Shown piece after piece: positions 14,903 through 24,509 of a DNA stretch of 34,821 nt. Source of the stretch: JAATFY01 sp049276515 (GTDB lineage: Bacteria; Pseudomonadota; Alphaproteobacteria; UBA9219); the NCBI GenBank assembly GCA_049276515.1, contig JBASWO010000087.1, positions 1 to 34,821 of the forward strand. The letters run 5' to 3'. The notes under the pieces are model-generated. The model had not been told where the DNA came from. It ran no database searches and worked only from the letters and a program-made list of their open reading frames with translations. Position 1 is the first letter of the stretch. Every line of letters begins with the position of its first letter. The position numbers and the translations under genes were made by a program.

Positions 14903-17193
14903 GAAAGGGTGTTCTCCTGCTGTATTTGAAGGGCCACTCCATTCATATGACCCTGCAATAAATTATTAAGTTCTCGACGGCGATGTAAGCTGGAAGCATC
15001 TCTTAGAATCTCAGCCGCCCAGGCAAAAACATTACGCAACTTAACCTGTTCTCGCATGCTCTTTATGCGTGCGGCTTGCTCTTCTGGGCTCATTGTTAAT
15101 GCACGTAAAAAACTCTGCGAGAGACCTTCTTCATTGTAAGGGTTTACAATAAGTGCATCAACCAATTCTCGCGATGAGCCAGCAAATTGACTAAGCACAA
15201 GAACGCCACGCTCATCATCGCGGGCAGATATAAATTCTTTGGCCACAAGATTCATGCCGTCATGCAAAGATGATACAATGCATACATCAGCAGCGCGATA
15301 AAACTTGTAAACATCGGTGTGATCAAAGTTTTGTTTAAAAATATGCACAGGTTTCCACTGCTCTCCGCCAAATTTAAGGTTGATTTCAGCCGCAATATCA
15401 TCGACTTCTTTGTCAATATCGCCGTAAGCAGGAATAATGGAGCGTGATGGAGAGGCAACTTGAACAAAACATACCTTGCCAAACCATTCCGGGTTTCGTT
15501 CCAGAAAAAGGCTAAAAGCTCTCAATCTTTCTGGAATGCCTTTAATGTAATCGAGGCGTTCAATGCCCAGGATGATTTTCATACTTGGATCAATATTGAG
15601 TCGTGAAATGAGTTGTTTGCGGCAAGATGAAATGTCAGGAACAGACAGTGCACTAAAATCAGGCCAGGCGATTGAAATAGGGTAAGGACGTATCATGCAA
15701 AAGTCGTCACCACGCCTAATTGTGTTGTGCTCACGATCAATCAGCGCTTCAATATGGGTATCTACGCAATCTAAGAAGTTGTTGCATATAAATTGAGTAT
15801 GAAAGCCAATGATATCAGCACCCAGCATGCCGTCCAAAAACTCTGCGCGCCAAGGTAAAATGCCAAAGGTTTCACTATTTGGCCATGGAATGTGCCAGAA
15901 AACTATAATGAGTGCGTCGGGTAACTTTTGGCGAATTAGTTTAGGAAGAAGGCCAAAATGATAGTCCTGGATAAAAATAATTGGGGCCTTCGATTTTGCC
16001 TCGGCACAAATGGCATCAGCAAATTTTCTGTTGACGGCCTGATACATTTCCCAGTCAGAGGCACGAAATCGGGGTTTTACATAAGCCATATTGCATAATG
16101 GCCAAATGCCTTCATTGGCAAAACCAGCATAAAATCCTGCTTCTTCATTATCTGATAACCAAAGCCTTTTTAACCGATAGCTTGGATTGTCGGGCGGCAC
16201 CATGATCGCTCCTTCGTCGTCGGCAACTTGCCGATCGGCCTCGCTGGTCGCGACAGCTATCCATGTACCGCTGCAAGCCGTCATGATGGGTTCGATGGCT
16301 GTCACAAGGCCACTGGCAGGCACTGACCAGGTAATCCCCTGCGCGGTTTTGCTATGCGCATAAGGCTGACGATAAGAAACAGTAATCAGTTGCTCGGAAG
16401 GTAGATAATTTTTTACAAATTCAAACAGAGTTTTTGCTGACCATTGCGGCCCTGTTAGCAAGGGTCGTTGCTGTTCGCGTTCAATTTCACGAATGCGTTG
16501 TTGAATATCGCGCGTAATGTTTAGCGCTGCGCGCGGCAAATCCCGGGTTCGCTCACCTGTACGCACATAGTTGCGTAGCCCAAGAATCCAACGGCTAAAA
16601 GTTAGTCGAGCAACGACGACAGTGACAAGAGCTGCTAAGAGACTAATGGTCAGTACAAACCATAGAATATATTGTCGCGTTTGTCCGCTGCGCCGTTCAG
16701 CAAAAGACATATCATGAACGATGACAAGTGATGCGGGTTTCGAGACTGCATTGTTGTTTGCGATAGGAAATGTGGCAACCATAACGGAGCCACCTTTAAT
16801 GGCTTTTTTTGTGAAATCCGGTTTCGTGAGATTCGCGGAATTAGGGCACAAAACATCAGCCGGAAAATCTTTATTGCTGTATTGGGGTGAACCCGCATTC
16901 TTGCAATAGCCAATGCCAATTAAACGCTCATCTTGTGCGAGTTGCGTAAAACGTTTGGTAAGTTGGTTTGAACGCTCTATACTCAACACATCTGGTAAAT
17001 CATCTTGTATGGATGAAAAGACGAGTTTTGAGCGTATTTGCAGGTCGGCTTCAGACCAGTTCAGGAAAAAACGATCTGTCCAAGGCAACAAAAGGTAGGC
17101 CACAAGGCATAAAGTGAGTGCAAGAGGAACAAGAAAACGTAAAAATATCACAAGCAGACTCAATCTAGAGTAACAGAAGTGTCTTGGTATCAC
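14872..17193 (-). CDS. otsA: membrane-anchored trehalose-6-phosphate synthase (GT20) with N-terminal sensor-like region
   Basis: 773 aa, about 300 longer than typical OtsA. Residues ~9-36 form a membrane helix, 37-170 an extracytoplasmic domain with two cysteines (YCKNAG, LCPNS), and ~174-197 a second membrane helix followed by a HAMP-like helical linker. The GT20 domain occupies about 250-740, with IFIQDYHFGLLPKL, FWHIPWPNSE, GFHTQFICNNF, IERLDYIKGIPERL, and the nucleotide-sugar-binding SLHDGMNLVAKEF then SQFAGSSREL. All key motifs are present, so it should make trehalose-6-phosphate from a UDP-sugar and glucose-6-phosphate at the inner membrane face. The anchor suggests control of synthesis by a periplasmic signal (inference). 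Confidence 0.9.
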   Translation of the reverse strand: MIPRHFCYSRLSLLVIFLRFLVPLALTLCLVAYLLLPWTDRFFLNWSEADLQIRSKLVFSSIQDDLPDVLSIERSNQLTKRFTQLAQDERLIGIGYCKNAGSPQYSNKDFPADVLCPNSANLTKPDFTKKAIKGGSVMVATFPIANNNAVSKPASLVIVHDMSFAERRSGQTRQYILWFVLTISLLAALVTVVVARLTFSRWILGLRNYVRTGERTRDLPRAALNITRDIQQRIREIEREQQRPLLTGPQWSAKTLFEFVKNYLPSEQLITVSYRQPYAHSKTAQGITWSVPASGLVTAIEPIMTACSGTWIAVATSEADRQVADDEGAIMVPPDNPSYRLKRLWLSDNEEAGFYAGFANEGIWPLCNMAYVKPRFRASDWEMYQAVNRKFADAICAEAKSKAPIIFIQDYHFGLLPKLIRQKLPDALIIVFWHIPWPNSETFGILPWRAEFLDGMLGADIIGFHTQFICNNFLDCVDTHIEALIDREHNTIRRGDDFCMIRPYPISIAWPDFSALSVPDISSCRKQLISRLNIDPSMKIILGIERLDYIKGIPERLRAFSLFLERNPEWFGKVCFVQVASPSRSIIPAYGDIDKEVDDIAAEINLKFGGEQWKPVHIFKQNFDHTDVYKFYRAADVCIVSSLHDGMNLVAKEFISARDDERGVLVLSQFAGSSRELVDALIVNPYNEEGLSQSFLRALTMSPEEQAARIKSMREQVKLRNVFAWAAEILRDASSLHRRRELNNLLQGHMNGVALQIQQENTLSCTSKETQKN

Positions 17194-17287
17194 ATATCAC
17201 CCGAGACACAAACCTTGCCGTGATGAACTATTAACCATTATAAAGAGAGCATAAATATAATTGCTACGACGTACTGGAATATCGCTC

Positions 17288-18715
17288 ATGAAAATCCGAA
17301 ATACCTTTAGCGTAATATTTTACAGCATGTTTTGTTTAATTTTGAGCGGCACCCCATTTTCGGCGTCGGCAGCTGAGACAATGCAGCTCACTGCAAGCCC
17401 ATACTCATTTTTTGGATACGCTGTCCTTTTGGTTTTTGCTGCTGCTTATGTGTTGGTGTTTGCCGAAGAGCATCTTGGCTTAAGAAAATCTAAACCTGTT
17501 CTAGTGGCGGCGGGGCTAATTTGGATTTTGGTTTCGATAGCCTATGCGCAAAATGACAATAACGCTGAAGCCATCAAGATTTTACGTCATAACACACTCG
17601 AGTACGCTGAGCTGCTTTTTTTCCTACTGGCCGCTATGAGCTACATCAATTCGATGGTGGAGCGCGGTGTTTTTGATGTTCTGCGCCACAAATTGGTTTC
17701 TTCTGAACTTTCTTTGCGCGGATTGTTTTGGACGACAGGTGTTCTAGCTTTTTTCCTCTCACCTATAGCCGATAATTTGACCACCGCTATGGTTATGGGA
17801 ACCGTCGTAATCTCCATTGGCAAAAATTATAAAAAATTTGTCACAGGTGCATGCATAAATATTGTGATTGCAGCTAATGCTGGCGGTGCTTTTTCGCCTT
17901 TTGGCGATATTACAACGCTGATGGTCTGGCAAAAAGGAGTGGTTTCATTTGGTGAGTTTTTTGCACTCTTTATTCCTTCTCTAATCAACTGGCTTGTTCC
18001 AGCCTTCCTTATCAGCCTGACGGTTGAAAAGAAAACCCCGCGCATTCCAGAAGGTTTTGTAGAAATAAAACGTGGGGGTCGTACTATTTGCGCTCTCTTT
18101 GCTGCAACAATTATTACAACAGTTTTGCTGCATCATCTTTTAGCCTTACCGCCATTTTTTGGCATGATGTTCGGCCTTGGCGCTTTAAAAATATACGGTT
18201 ACTTTTTGCAGCTTCAAGAAAAACGCACAGGCCCTGTTTCTTTTGAAGATCGGTCCATTCCGCAGCAAATTAGCAAGCCTTATGATGTTTTTGATAGCTT
18301 GCGAGCCGTAGAATGGGACACCTTACTTTTCTTCTATGGCATAATTCTCTGTGTTGGGGGCTTGGGGGCTATGGGCTATTTAGGCCTCGTATCCCATTAT
18401 TTGTATGTCGATTTAGGTACTACAAACGCCAATATTCTGGTCGGAATATTATCTGCTGTTGTTGATAATATCCCCCTTACTTTTGCTGTGCTGAGCATGC
18501 AACCTGAAATGGACTTAGATCAATGGTTGTTATTTACACTGACAGTTGGAACGGGTGGTTCATTATTAGCCATAGGCTCTGCTGCTGGCGTTGCTTTGAT
18601 GGGCATGGCTAAAAACTCCTATACTTTTATGTCTCACTTAAAATGGTCGTGGGCCATACTTTTGGGTTATGGGGCAAGTATTGTCGTTCATTTAATAATG
18701 AGCAGCAAATTTTAG
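17288..18715 (+). CDS. nhaD: NhaD-type Na+/H+ antiporter
   Basis: 475 aa from ATG 17288; an in-frame TTG at 17261 behind AAAGAGAG is an alternative start. An N-terminal signal-like segment (residues 5-28, cleavage near SASA) is followed by about a dozen hydrophobic helices. NhaD/ion-transporter features are the SPIADNLTTAMVMGTV segment, NIVIAANAGGAFSPFGDITTLMVW, and near the C-terminus SAVVDNIPLTFAVLSM and GTGGSLLAIGSAAGVA. These proteins exchange cytoplasmic Na+ or Li+ for protons at the inner membrane. It is divergent from the trehalose genes, so both salt-stress responses sit side by side. Confidence 0.9.
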   Translation: MKIRNTFSVIFYSMFCLILSGTPFSASAAETMQLTASPYSFFGYAVLLVFAAAYVLVFAEEHLGLRKSKPVLVAAGLIWILVSIAYAQNDNNAEAIKILRHNTLEYAELLFFLLAAMSYINSMVERGVFDVLRHKLVSSELSLRGLFWTTGVLAFFLSPIADNLTTAMVMGTVVISIGKNYKKFVTGACINIVIAANAGGAFSPFGDITTLMVWQKGVVSFGEFFALFIPSLINWLVPAFLISLTVEKKTPRIPEGFVEIKRGGRTICALFAATIITTVLLHHLLALPPFFGMMFGLGALKIYGYFLQLQEKRTGPVSFEDRSIPQQISKPYDVFDSLRAVEWDTLLFFYGIILCVGGLGAMGYLGLVSHYLYVDLGTTNANILVGILSAVVDNIPLTFAVLSMQPEMDLDQWLLFTLTVGTGGSLLAIGSAAGVALMGMAKNSYTFMSHLKWSWAILLGYGASIVVHLIMSSKF

Positions 18716-18756
18716 AGAGCCATTGTGGGCATCGGTTTCTTCCGACAGTGAGTCAG

Positions 18757-19563
18757 ATGATTGATATTACCGCACTAAGCTCTTCACCCATTCTTATCGG
18801 TATTGGGATTCTAGCAGGCATCATTGAATCAACGGCGGGCGGGAGCGGCTTAATTGTTATGCCAACGCTTTTACTGCTTGGCTTTTCAGCACCATCGGCC
18901 ATGGCAACCAGTAAGCTCCAATATGCGTTTGGTGCTGTTACGTCTATTTTTCGCTTTCATCGCGCCAAACTAGTCCAATGGAAAAATCTACTACCCTTAA
19001 TCGTTAGCGCAGGTGTCTCAGGCGCAATTGGGGCTTTGGCTCTTATTTATATGCATCCCGATATTCTGGGTGCCCTTATTCCCCTTTTGCTTATGGCGGC
19101 AACAATCTATTTTATCTTCAGCCCTCGATTAAATGACATTAAAGATAAGGCCCGGATGGGACGTATTGCGTTTAGCCTGGGTCCGATCGCTCTGGTTGGT
19201 TTTTACGATGGTTTTTTTGGTGTCGGCTCGGCAAGTTTCTATGTTCTGGCTATGGTTTGGGGGCTTGGATATGCCGCGCGTGAAGCAACGGCAACGACCA
19301 AAGTTGTTGATTTCACAAGCAGTGCTATAGCGCTATTTGTTCTTGCTGCTCATCATGAAGTTCTTTGGTTGCCGGGTTTATTTCTTGGTCTAGGTCAAAT
19401 TGCAGGTGCCTGGATAGGCTCGGGCTTAGTTATCAAAAAAGGTGCAAAATTTATTCGGCCCATTCTCGCCATTGTGAGTTTGGCTCTGAGTGTAAAACTT
19501 TGCTTTGATTATCAGCAGGAAATTATGAGCAGTTGGAATTGGCTTATAAGTTTAATGCAGTGA
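18757..19563 (+). CDS. TauE/SafE-family membrane permease (sulfite/organosulfonate exporter family)
   Basis: 268 aa from ATG 18757, preferred because it begins at the first hydrophobic helix; longer readings overlap nhaD. The N-terminal repeat has IGILAGIIESTAGGSGLIVMPTLL and the C-terminal repeat has GFYDGFFGVGSASFYVLA, the paired glycine-rich signature of the TauE/SafE (DUF81) fold, with about eight membrane helices. Members export sulfite, sulfoacetate or related anions; the substrate here is unknown. Starts 41 nt after nhaD stops, so probably co-transcribed. Its 3' end overlaps the convergent PRPP synthetase gene by 20 nt. Confidence 0.85.
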   Translation: MIDITALSSSPILIGIGILAGIIESTAGGSGLIVMPTLLLLGFSAPSAMATSKLQYAFGAVTSIFRFHRAKLVQWKNLLPLIVSAGVSGAIGALALIYMHPDILGALIPLLLMAATIYFIFSPRLNDIKDKARMGRIAFSLGPIALVGFYDGFFGVGSASFYVLAMVWGLGYAAREATATTKVVDFTSSAIALFVLAAHHEVLWLPGLFLGLGQIAGAWIGSGLVIKKGAKFIRPILAIVSLALSVKLCFDYQQEIMSSWNWLISLMQ

Positions 19564-20416
19564 AAAGCGGCGCTATATCTATTCCGTTTGAAATATGAGG
19601 AATGGCGTTTGTTGTTATTACTTTAACGCCATTTCTATTGATAAGTGCTTCATAAGCATTCGTCGCAAAAACAGCGTGTGTTGCTATACAAACAACCTCT
19701 TGAATGCCTTGCTTTTTGAGAAGATCGACAGCTTTGATCATGGTTGCGGCTGAAGAAATAATATCATCAATTAAAACAGGCGTATGGTTTTTATAGCCTT
19801 CTATATGGGGAAGAGTGATCTCAACATCACGATCACCATGGCGTATTTTGCTAAGAATAAGATAAGGCGCATTGGCCTGTTCTGAAATATCTTTAACCCA
19901 TTGCTCGCTTTCTTGATCGGGACCAATGAGAAGAGGTGCTTTAATAGTGTGCACAATGACTTTTGCCATCAAGGATGCTGCTGATAATCTTGTGCATTCA
20001 CAATTATAGATGTCTTGAAGTTTTTGAATGCGATGCAAATGCGGATCGATTGTCACTAAAGCATCAATGTAATGCGTCAATAGATTGGCGAAGTGAGAAG
20101 AGGTGATAGCCTCGCCTGGTTTAAAGCGTTTATCTTGGCGCAAATAGCCAAGATAGGGAGCGATCAAAGTGATTTTCTTTGCACCCAATTCTTTAAGGGT
20201 TGAAGCTAGAAAAGCGAGTGGCAATATTTTCTCATCCGGCCTGTTAAGGCTGCAGAGAATAATGGCCGATCGGCCCTTAACATCCGATAAAAGTCGAACA
20301 TAAGATTCGCCATCAGGAAAATGCCGCCACTCCCATTCGCCTTTAGCAAAATTTGAATTTTGGAGAAGCGACTTTTGAAGCTCGAATTGATCTGGAAATG
20401 AAAAAAGAAGTGTCAT
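19544..20416 (-). CDS. prs: ribose-phosphate pyrophosphokinase (short, archaeal-like)
   Basis: 290 aa. Features of PRPP synthetases are FPDGESYVRL (HFPDGE region, ~33-42), the ATP loop and catalytic region PYLGYLRQDKRFKPGEAITS, DPHLHR, and the PRPP-binding signature VLIDDIISSAATMIKA (usually SxGTT or SGGT; here Ser-Ala-Ala-Thr). The shorter length and archaeal-like motifs differ from classical bacterial Prs (about 315 aa), so this is probably a second, pathway-specific copy. Its ATG overlaps the AMP phosphorylase stop (ATGA), tying PRPP synthesis to nucleoside monophosphate breakdown. The product feeds nucleotide salvage. Confidence 0.88.
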   Translation of the reverse strand: MTLLFSFPDQFELQKSLLQNSNFAKGEWEWRHFPDGESYVRLLSDVKGRSAIILCSLNRPDEKILPLAFLASTLKELGAKKITLIAPYLGYLRQDKRFKPGEAITSSHFANLLTHYIDALVTIDPHLHRIQKLQDIYNCECTRLSAASLMAKVIVHTIKAPLLIGPDQESEQWVKDISEQANAPYLILSKIRHGDRDVEITLPHIEGYKNHTPVLIDDIISSAATMIKAVDLLKKQGIQEVVCIATHAVFATNAYEALINRNGVKVITTNAIPHISNGIDIAPLFTALNL

Positions 20417-21918
20417 TCCATTTCCTCAATCTGAATCATACCGCTATTATCTTGAAGATAAGATTTAGCGTATTCCATCTCACCCGGCGATTGTGTGTGG
20501 AGAGTGAAAAGCGGCTGATTTTTTGCAATCATATTTTGCAATTTAACATGCAAATCAATACCAGCCACTTTGGCGCGTGGGGCGCCAGCTAATTTAGCGA
20601 GCATAGCAATACGCTTCGTATCGATTTGAATAATGCGGCCTGCACGGGGTGCGCAATAGTCATAGGTACAACAAGGTTTAGGTATTTCACGTATCCCGCC
20701 CTGTGCGATACAGATAGCTTGAAATTTTTTCCATGCACGTCCGTCATTTAAAATCTCGGTGGCAAGAAGCAAGCCTTGATTGGTTTGTACATGTGGTGAG
20801 AACTCAAGGATACGGCCTGCCAGAAGGAGGGCATGCTCGCGTAGATCGGTAGGCGCTTCTTTGTAGTTCTGCAAAACGTTTACAACGTCTCTGGCTTCAA
20901 GCGCGGGTCCTATACCTTTTCCTATAGGCTCAAAACCTTCAGTGATAACCACATCAACCTGAAGGCCAAGTTTTTTTCCAACTGATTTAAGTAGCTTTTC
21001 AAGATGAAGGGCGGTCGTCATATCATATATTTTAGCCGTAGGGCCAACAGGAATATCGACAATGACGTGAGTTGATCAAGCGGCAATATTTTTCGATAAA
21101 ATTGAAGCGACAAGTTGACCTTCGCTATCAAGATTAAGTGCACGCTCAACACGAATAAGAACATCGTCTACCGGACTTAAAGACACCGCGCCACCCCAGG
21201 CAACGCAGCCATTCTCTTTTTTAACAACGTGTTTTATTTGATCAAGAGAGAGCTCAACAGGAGCTAGCACTTCCATTGTATCAGCCGTACCAGCAGGTGA
21301 GGTTATGGCACGCGATGAGGTTTTGGGAATGGTAAGTCCAAAGGCGGCAACAATGGCAACAACTATCGGCGTTGTTCGATTGGCTGGCAATCCACCAACG
21401 CAATGCTTATCGACAACCAAATCTTTTTCCCACGACAAACGCTGACCCGTTGCAACCATCGCGCGCGTCAAATAAAGAGTTTCATCTTCTGTTAAATGCT
21501 TTCCCGCACAAGCAGCTACAAAAGCAGACATATGAATATCTGAGAGTCGGCCAGCAGCGGCATCTTCTACAATGGCTGTAATATCTTTTTCTTTGAGCGT
21601 GTTGCCGTAAATTTTGCTGCGAATATAACTAAGTGAGGATAAGGGTTTGGGATGCGAAAGTAGGATACTTTCTCCTTCTCTTGCATCTAAAAGCTTCCAG
21701 GCATACTCAGAAAGTCCTGCTTCATCGTGATGGAGAAGAGATGTCGTAACAGTATTAAGGGTGGCAATAATATAGCGGTCACCTTTTTGGACGCGAATGC
21801 GCGTTTGTGCAGCAAAACCTTCCGAGATGCAAATTTGACTGTCGGCGCGAAGATAGATAACAGCCTCGTTTTGCGCATCGATTCCTAAATATTTAAGTTT
21901 AAGCGTGGGTTTGCTCAT
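20413..21918 (-). pseudogene. deoA-like: AMP phosphorylase (archaeal type), split by one in-frame TGA
   Basis: The reading frame continues from 21918 to 20413 with a single TGA at 21076-21078. The N-terminal part (about 280 aa) carries DKHCVGGLPANRTTP, SSRAITSPAGTADTMEV and WGGAVSLSPVDDVLIRVER. The C-terminal part has STHVIVDIPVGPTAKIYDM, PIGKGIGPALEARDV and LREHALLLAGRILE. Both belong to one AMP phosphorylase of about 500 aa, the usual size. The TGA falls where relatives have Gly before STHV, so one GGA-to-TGA change explains it. The family converts AMP (or CMP/UMP) and phosphate to base and ribose-1,5-bisphosphate. The start at 21918 overlaps the upstream stop (ATGA). Other genes here end in TGA, so the code is standard. 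Readthrough or a sequence error remain possible. Confidence 0.88.
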
Positions 21919-23273
21919 AGCTTTACAGTTTGCGAATGATGCGGAATGACACAAGACCACTGCGGAAGGCTTTGTTCCATATGGTTTTTCATAGCCTCAG
22001 ATGCTGAGGCTTCGCCATGCGTTATAAATGTTGTGATGGGTGGCTTCTGAAGATGCTTGCACCAATCTATAATTTCTTTGTAGTCGGCATGCGCCGAAAC
22101 ACTATGCAATTGATCAATCTCGGCATTGATGCGAACCATAGTACCGTGGATTTTGATATCCTTTTCGCCCCGCAGCATTCTATCACCGCGTGTGCCGCCA
22201 GCCTGAAATCCCGCGAAGACAATCGTATTTCTATGATCGGGCCCTAAATGCTCGATATGATGCAAGACACGACCACCCGTTGCCATGCCGCTCGCTGCAA
22301 TTATAATCTTGGGGAAATGGTTTTCATCTAGTTTTTTAGACTCTTCAGGTGTGTGTACATAGGTAACGGCATTTGTCATGGCTGAGCAGATAGCTTTGCT
22401 CAATCGATGTTCACTCAAATATTTTTCCATAATATCAGTTGCGTTGATGGCCATTGGGCTATCGAGATAAACGGGTATATTGGGAATACGCTGAGATTTT
22501 TTTAAAACATGAATATAGTAAATGAGACTTTGAGCACGGCCGACCGCAAAAGAGGGAACAATGACAGCGCCTCCACGTGCAGCTGTGTCAGTTATAATTT
22601 GCTCAAGCTGATCAATCGGGTTAACGGGATCATGTCGTTTATTTCCGTAAGTGGACTCAATGACGAGATAATCAGCTTGACTGGGTGCGGTCGGTGCTTT
22701 GATGACCGGATCGTTGGGCCGTCCTAAATCGCCTGAGAAAAGTATGGTCTTGTTTTCAGCCGTTAATAAAATCGATGCCGCGCCAAGAATGTGCCCAGCC
22801 CGCTCAAAACGAAAATGTATACCGCTGTCCAGCGCAATATCTTCCTCAAATGGGACGGGATGAAAATATTTTAGAGACTCTTCGGCGTCAGTCAGTGTGT
22901 AGAGTGGTAAAGCAGGTTTGTGCTTTGTATACCCATAGCGATTAGCGCGACGAGCATCTTCTTCTTGTAAATAGCCGCTATCAGGTAACAATAGCTTACA
23001 GAGGTCAAATGTTGGAGCTGTACAGTAAATACGGCCACGGAAGCCTTGTTTGACGAGAAGGGGTATGTAGCCTGAATGATCAAGATGCGCATGCGATAAT
23101 ATAACAGCATCAATCGCGTGAGGCTGAACAGGAAACTGTGCCCAGTTGCGTAAGCGCAAATCTTTGTAGCCTTGAAAAAGCCCGCAATCGATGAGAATTT
23201 TTTTACCCGCAGTCTCGATAAGATAGCGTGAGCCTGTAACGGTGCCTGCCGCACCTAGAAAAGTTAGCTGCAT
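21915..23273 (-). CDS. beta-CASP metallo-beta-lactamase-fold hydrolase (RNA-processing type)
   Basis: 452 aa. The metallo-beta-lactamase part has SHAHLDHSGYIP (metal-binding HxHxDH) and FSGDLGRP. The beta-CASP insert has VPSFAVGRAQ, YLDSPMAINATDI, and the C-terminal Zn-metallo part has IIAASGMATGGRVLHHIEH, FAGFQAGGTRGD and HSVSAHADYKEI. This matches the CPSF/TTHA0252-like family of predicted exo- or endoribonucleases. It overlaps the AMP phosphorylase start (ATGA), and its own ATG is 2 nt from the upstream stop. RNA degradation followed by AMP phosphorolysis would be a plausible joint function (inference). Confidence 0.9.
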   Translation of the reverse strand: MQLTFLGAAGTVTGSRYLIETAGKKILIDCGLFQGYKDLRLRNWAQFPVQPHAIDAVILSHAHLDHSGYIPLLVKQGFRGRIYCTAPTFDLCKLLLPDSGYLQEEDARRANRYGYTKHKPALPLYTLTDAEESLKYFHPVPFEEDIALDSGIHFRFERAGHILGAASILLTAENKTILFSGDLGRPNDPVIKAPTAPSQADYLVIESTYGNKRHDPVNPIDQLEQIITDTAARGGAVIVPSFAVGRAQSLIYYIHVLKKSQRIPNIPVYLDSPMAINATDIMEKYLSEHRLSKAICSAMTNAVTYVHTPEESKKLDENHFPKIIIAASGMATGGRVLHHIEHLGPDHRNTIVFAGFQAGGTRGDRMLRGEKDIKIHGTMVRINAEIDQLHSVSAHADYKEIIDWCKHLQKPPITTFITHGEASASEAMKNHMEQSLPQWSCVIPHHSQTVKL

Positions 23274-23275
23274 GA

Positions 23276-24127
23276 TTACCCCGTAAACAGCATACTTTTA
23301 AGTGTAGCCGGTATGCCAGAGATAATATCTTCAGCAATCAACCCAGGACCAAAATCTGTAGCAATCTTGCCGTGAAGCCAAGCAGCAGCTGCCGTTGCTT
23401 TAAAAAGGGGCATGCCTTGGGCCAATAATCCCAGGATCATACCCGCTAAGACATCGCCAGACCCTGCTGTAGCAAGATAGGAAGTACCATTATTGTTCAG
23501 AAGTATATGTCCAGCAGGAGTTGCAATTATTGTATCAGCTCCCTTTAGTAAAACAACGCAACCTGTAAGCTCTGCGGCGCGTTTCACGCGGGATGCTTTT
23601 TCTGCATTTTTATCAATTTGCTTACCAAACAATCTATCAAACTCACCTTGATGGGGGGTTAAAATACATTGGCTGTGAAGATGAGATATTAATTCAGATG
23701 GATGATCTGAAAAATTTGTCAGCGCATCAGCATCAAGCACGCAGGGTTTGGTTGTCGCTAAAGCTTGGAGGACTTTCTGTTTGGCTGAAGGACTTAGACC
23801 AAGCCCAGGTCCAATTAAAATGACATCAGTTTTTGTATCAGACAGAAGTGTTTGCCATGTATCATCTTGATCATGTGATGATCTGACAATAACACTTTCA
23901 AGAGCTTCAGCATAAATGGGAACAGCTTCAGGAGGGGCGACGAGAGTGACAAGACCGGCGCCTATACGCTGAGCTGCGCGTGCCGCTAGTCGCGCTGCTC
24001 CCGTCATAATGTTACCACCATAAATAAGTGCACACCCGCGTGTATACTTATTATCGTCACGCTGAGGACGGGGAAAGTCATCAAGCCAAAATGAAACGTT
24101 ATTCTGCAGGAGCTCTTGTTTAGGCAT
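23276..24127 (-). CDS. nnrD: ADP/ATP-dependent NAD(P)H-hydrate dehydratase
   Basis: 283 aa. Carbohydrate-kinase-like fold with the nucleotide repair signature GCALIYGGNIMTGAARLAARAA near the N-terminus, LIGPGLGLSPSA, LDADAL, ILTPHQGEFDRLFG, and the anion hole ATAGSGDVLAGMILGL (catalytic Asp in GSGD). It dehydrates damaged NAD(P)HX back to NAD(P)H. The NnrE epimerase domain, fused in many bacteria, is missing here. Start and preceding stop overlap as TAATG. A role in repairing reduced cofactor in a low-oxygen regulon is an inference. Confidence 0.88.
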   Translation of the reverse strand: MPKQELLQNNVSFWLDDFPRPQRDDNKYTRGCALIYGGNIMTGAARLAARAAQRIGAGLVTLVAPPEAVPIYAEALESVIVRSSHDQDDTWQTLLSDTKTDVILIGPGLGLSPSAKQKVLQALATTKPCVLDADALTNFSDHPSELISHLHSQCILTPHQGEFDRLFGKQIDKNAEKASRVKRAAELTGCVVLLKGADTIIATPAGHILLNNNGTSYLATAGSGDVLAGMILGLLAQGMPLFKATAAAAWLHGKIATDFGPGLIAEDIISGIPATLKSMLFTG

Positions 24128-24327
24128 TAGGATTTAAAAAGAGCAAAAAACAGCACATAAATCCAGCTGAACCATCCATGAATGAGCATCCATAAAATAG
24201 ATTTGTTAGCGCTGTAAGAAAGCACCATGGCTGCAACAGCGCCATATCCAAGGCCAAACTTTATAAAGTTTGCACGGGAAACGCCAAATCTCTCCGTAAT
24301 AAACACGACATTACTTTCGTTGGCCAT
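24127..24327 (-). CDS. small membrane protein, 66 aa
   Basis: Not recognised. A soluble N-terminus (MANESNVVFITERFGVSRANF) precedes two hydrophobic segments (about 24-40 and 46-64) separated by a short turn with Lys and Trp. It starts one base after the stop of the 57-aa gene and ends in TAATG with nnrD, so it belongs to the operon. Confidence 0.65.
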   Translation of the reverse strand: MANESNVVFITERFGVSRANFIKFGLGYGAVAAMVLSYSANKSILWMLIHGWFSWIYVLFFALFKS

Positions 24328-24501
24328 CTACAACTCCGCCGTTTTAAGAAAAGCAACCACACTTAGGATAGATAATAAAAACATCGGCACAAAGAGTGTC
24401 GACAAAGATTTAACATGCGCAAGCGGATGATTTGCTGCCCAGGTAAGACTGCTCGTAAAGACCACAATAGCAAATGTTAACAACCCAAAAAATCCAATCA
24501 T
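24328..24501 (-). CDS. tiny membrane protein, 57 aa
   Basis: Reads MIGFFGLLTFAIVVFTSS at the start and ends SVVAFLKTAEL. Two hydrophobic helices (about 2-20 and 36-51) flank a short polar loop with HPLAHVKS. The stop TAG is immediately followed by the ATG of the 66-aa gene, and the start lies 9 nt after the methyltransferase stop with a GGGGGC-type purine stretch upstream. The two tiny proteins may form a heteromeric membrane component. No family recognised. Confidence 0.6.
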   Translation of the reverse strand: MIGFFGLLTFAIVVFTSSLTWAANHPLAHVKSLSTLFVPMFLLSILSVVAFLKTAEL

Positions 24502-24509
24502 TACGCCCC

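Noticed and set aside
17261..17287. Longer NhaD starting at TTG 17261
   Set aside because: Possible, since AAAGAGAG lies upstream, but the ATG at 17288 gives a more typical signal-like N-terminus. Kept as an alternative only.
21076..21078. TGA as a recoded sense codon (alternative genetic code)
   Set aside because: Several genes here end normally at TGA (relaxase at 4671, beta-CASP protein at 21915, dehydrogenase at 25506), and tryptophans use TGG. A general reassignment is not supported.
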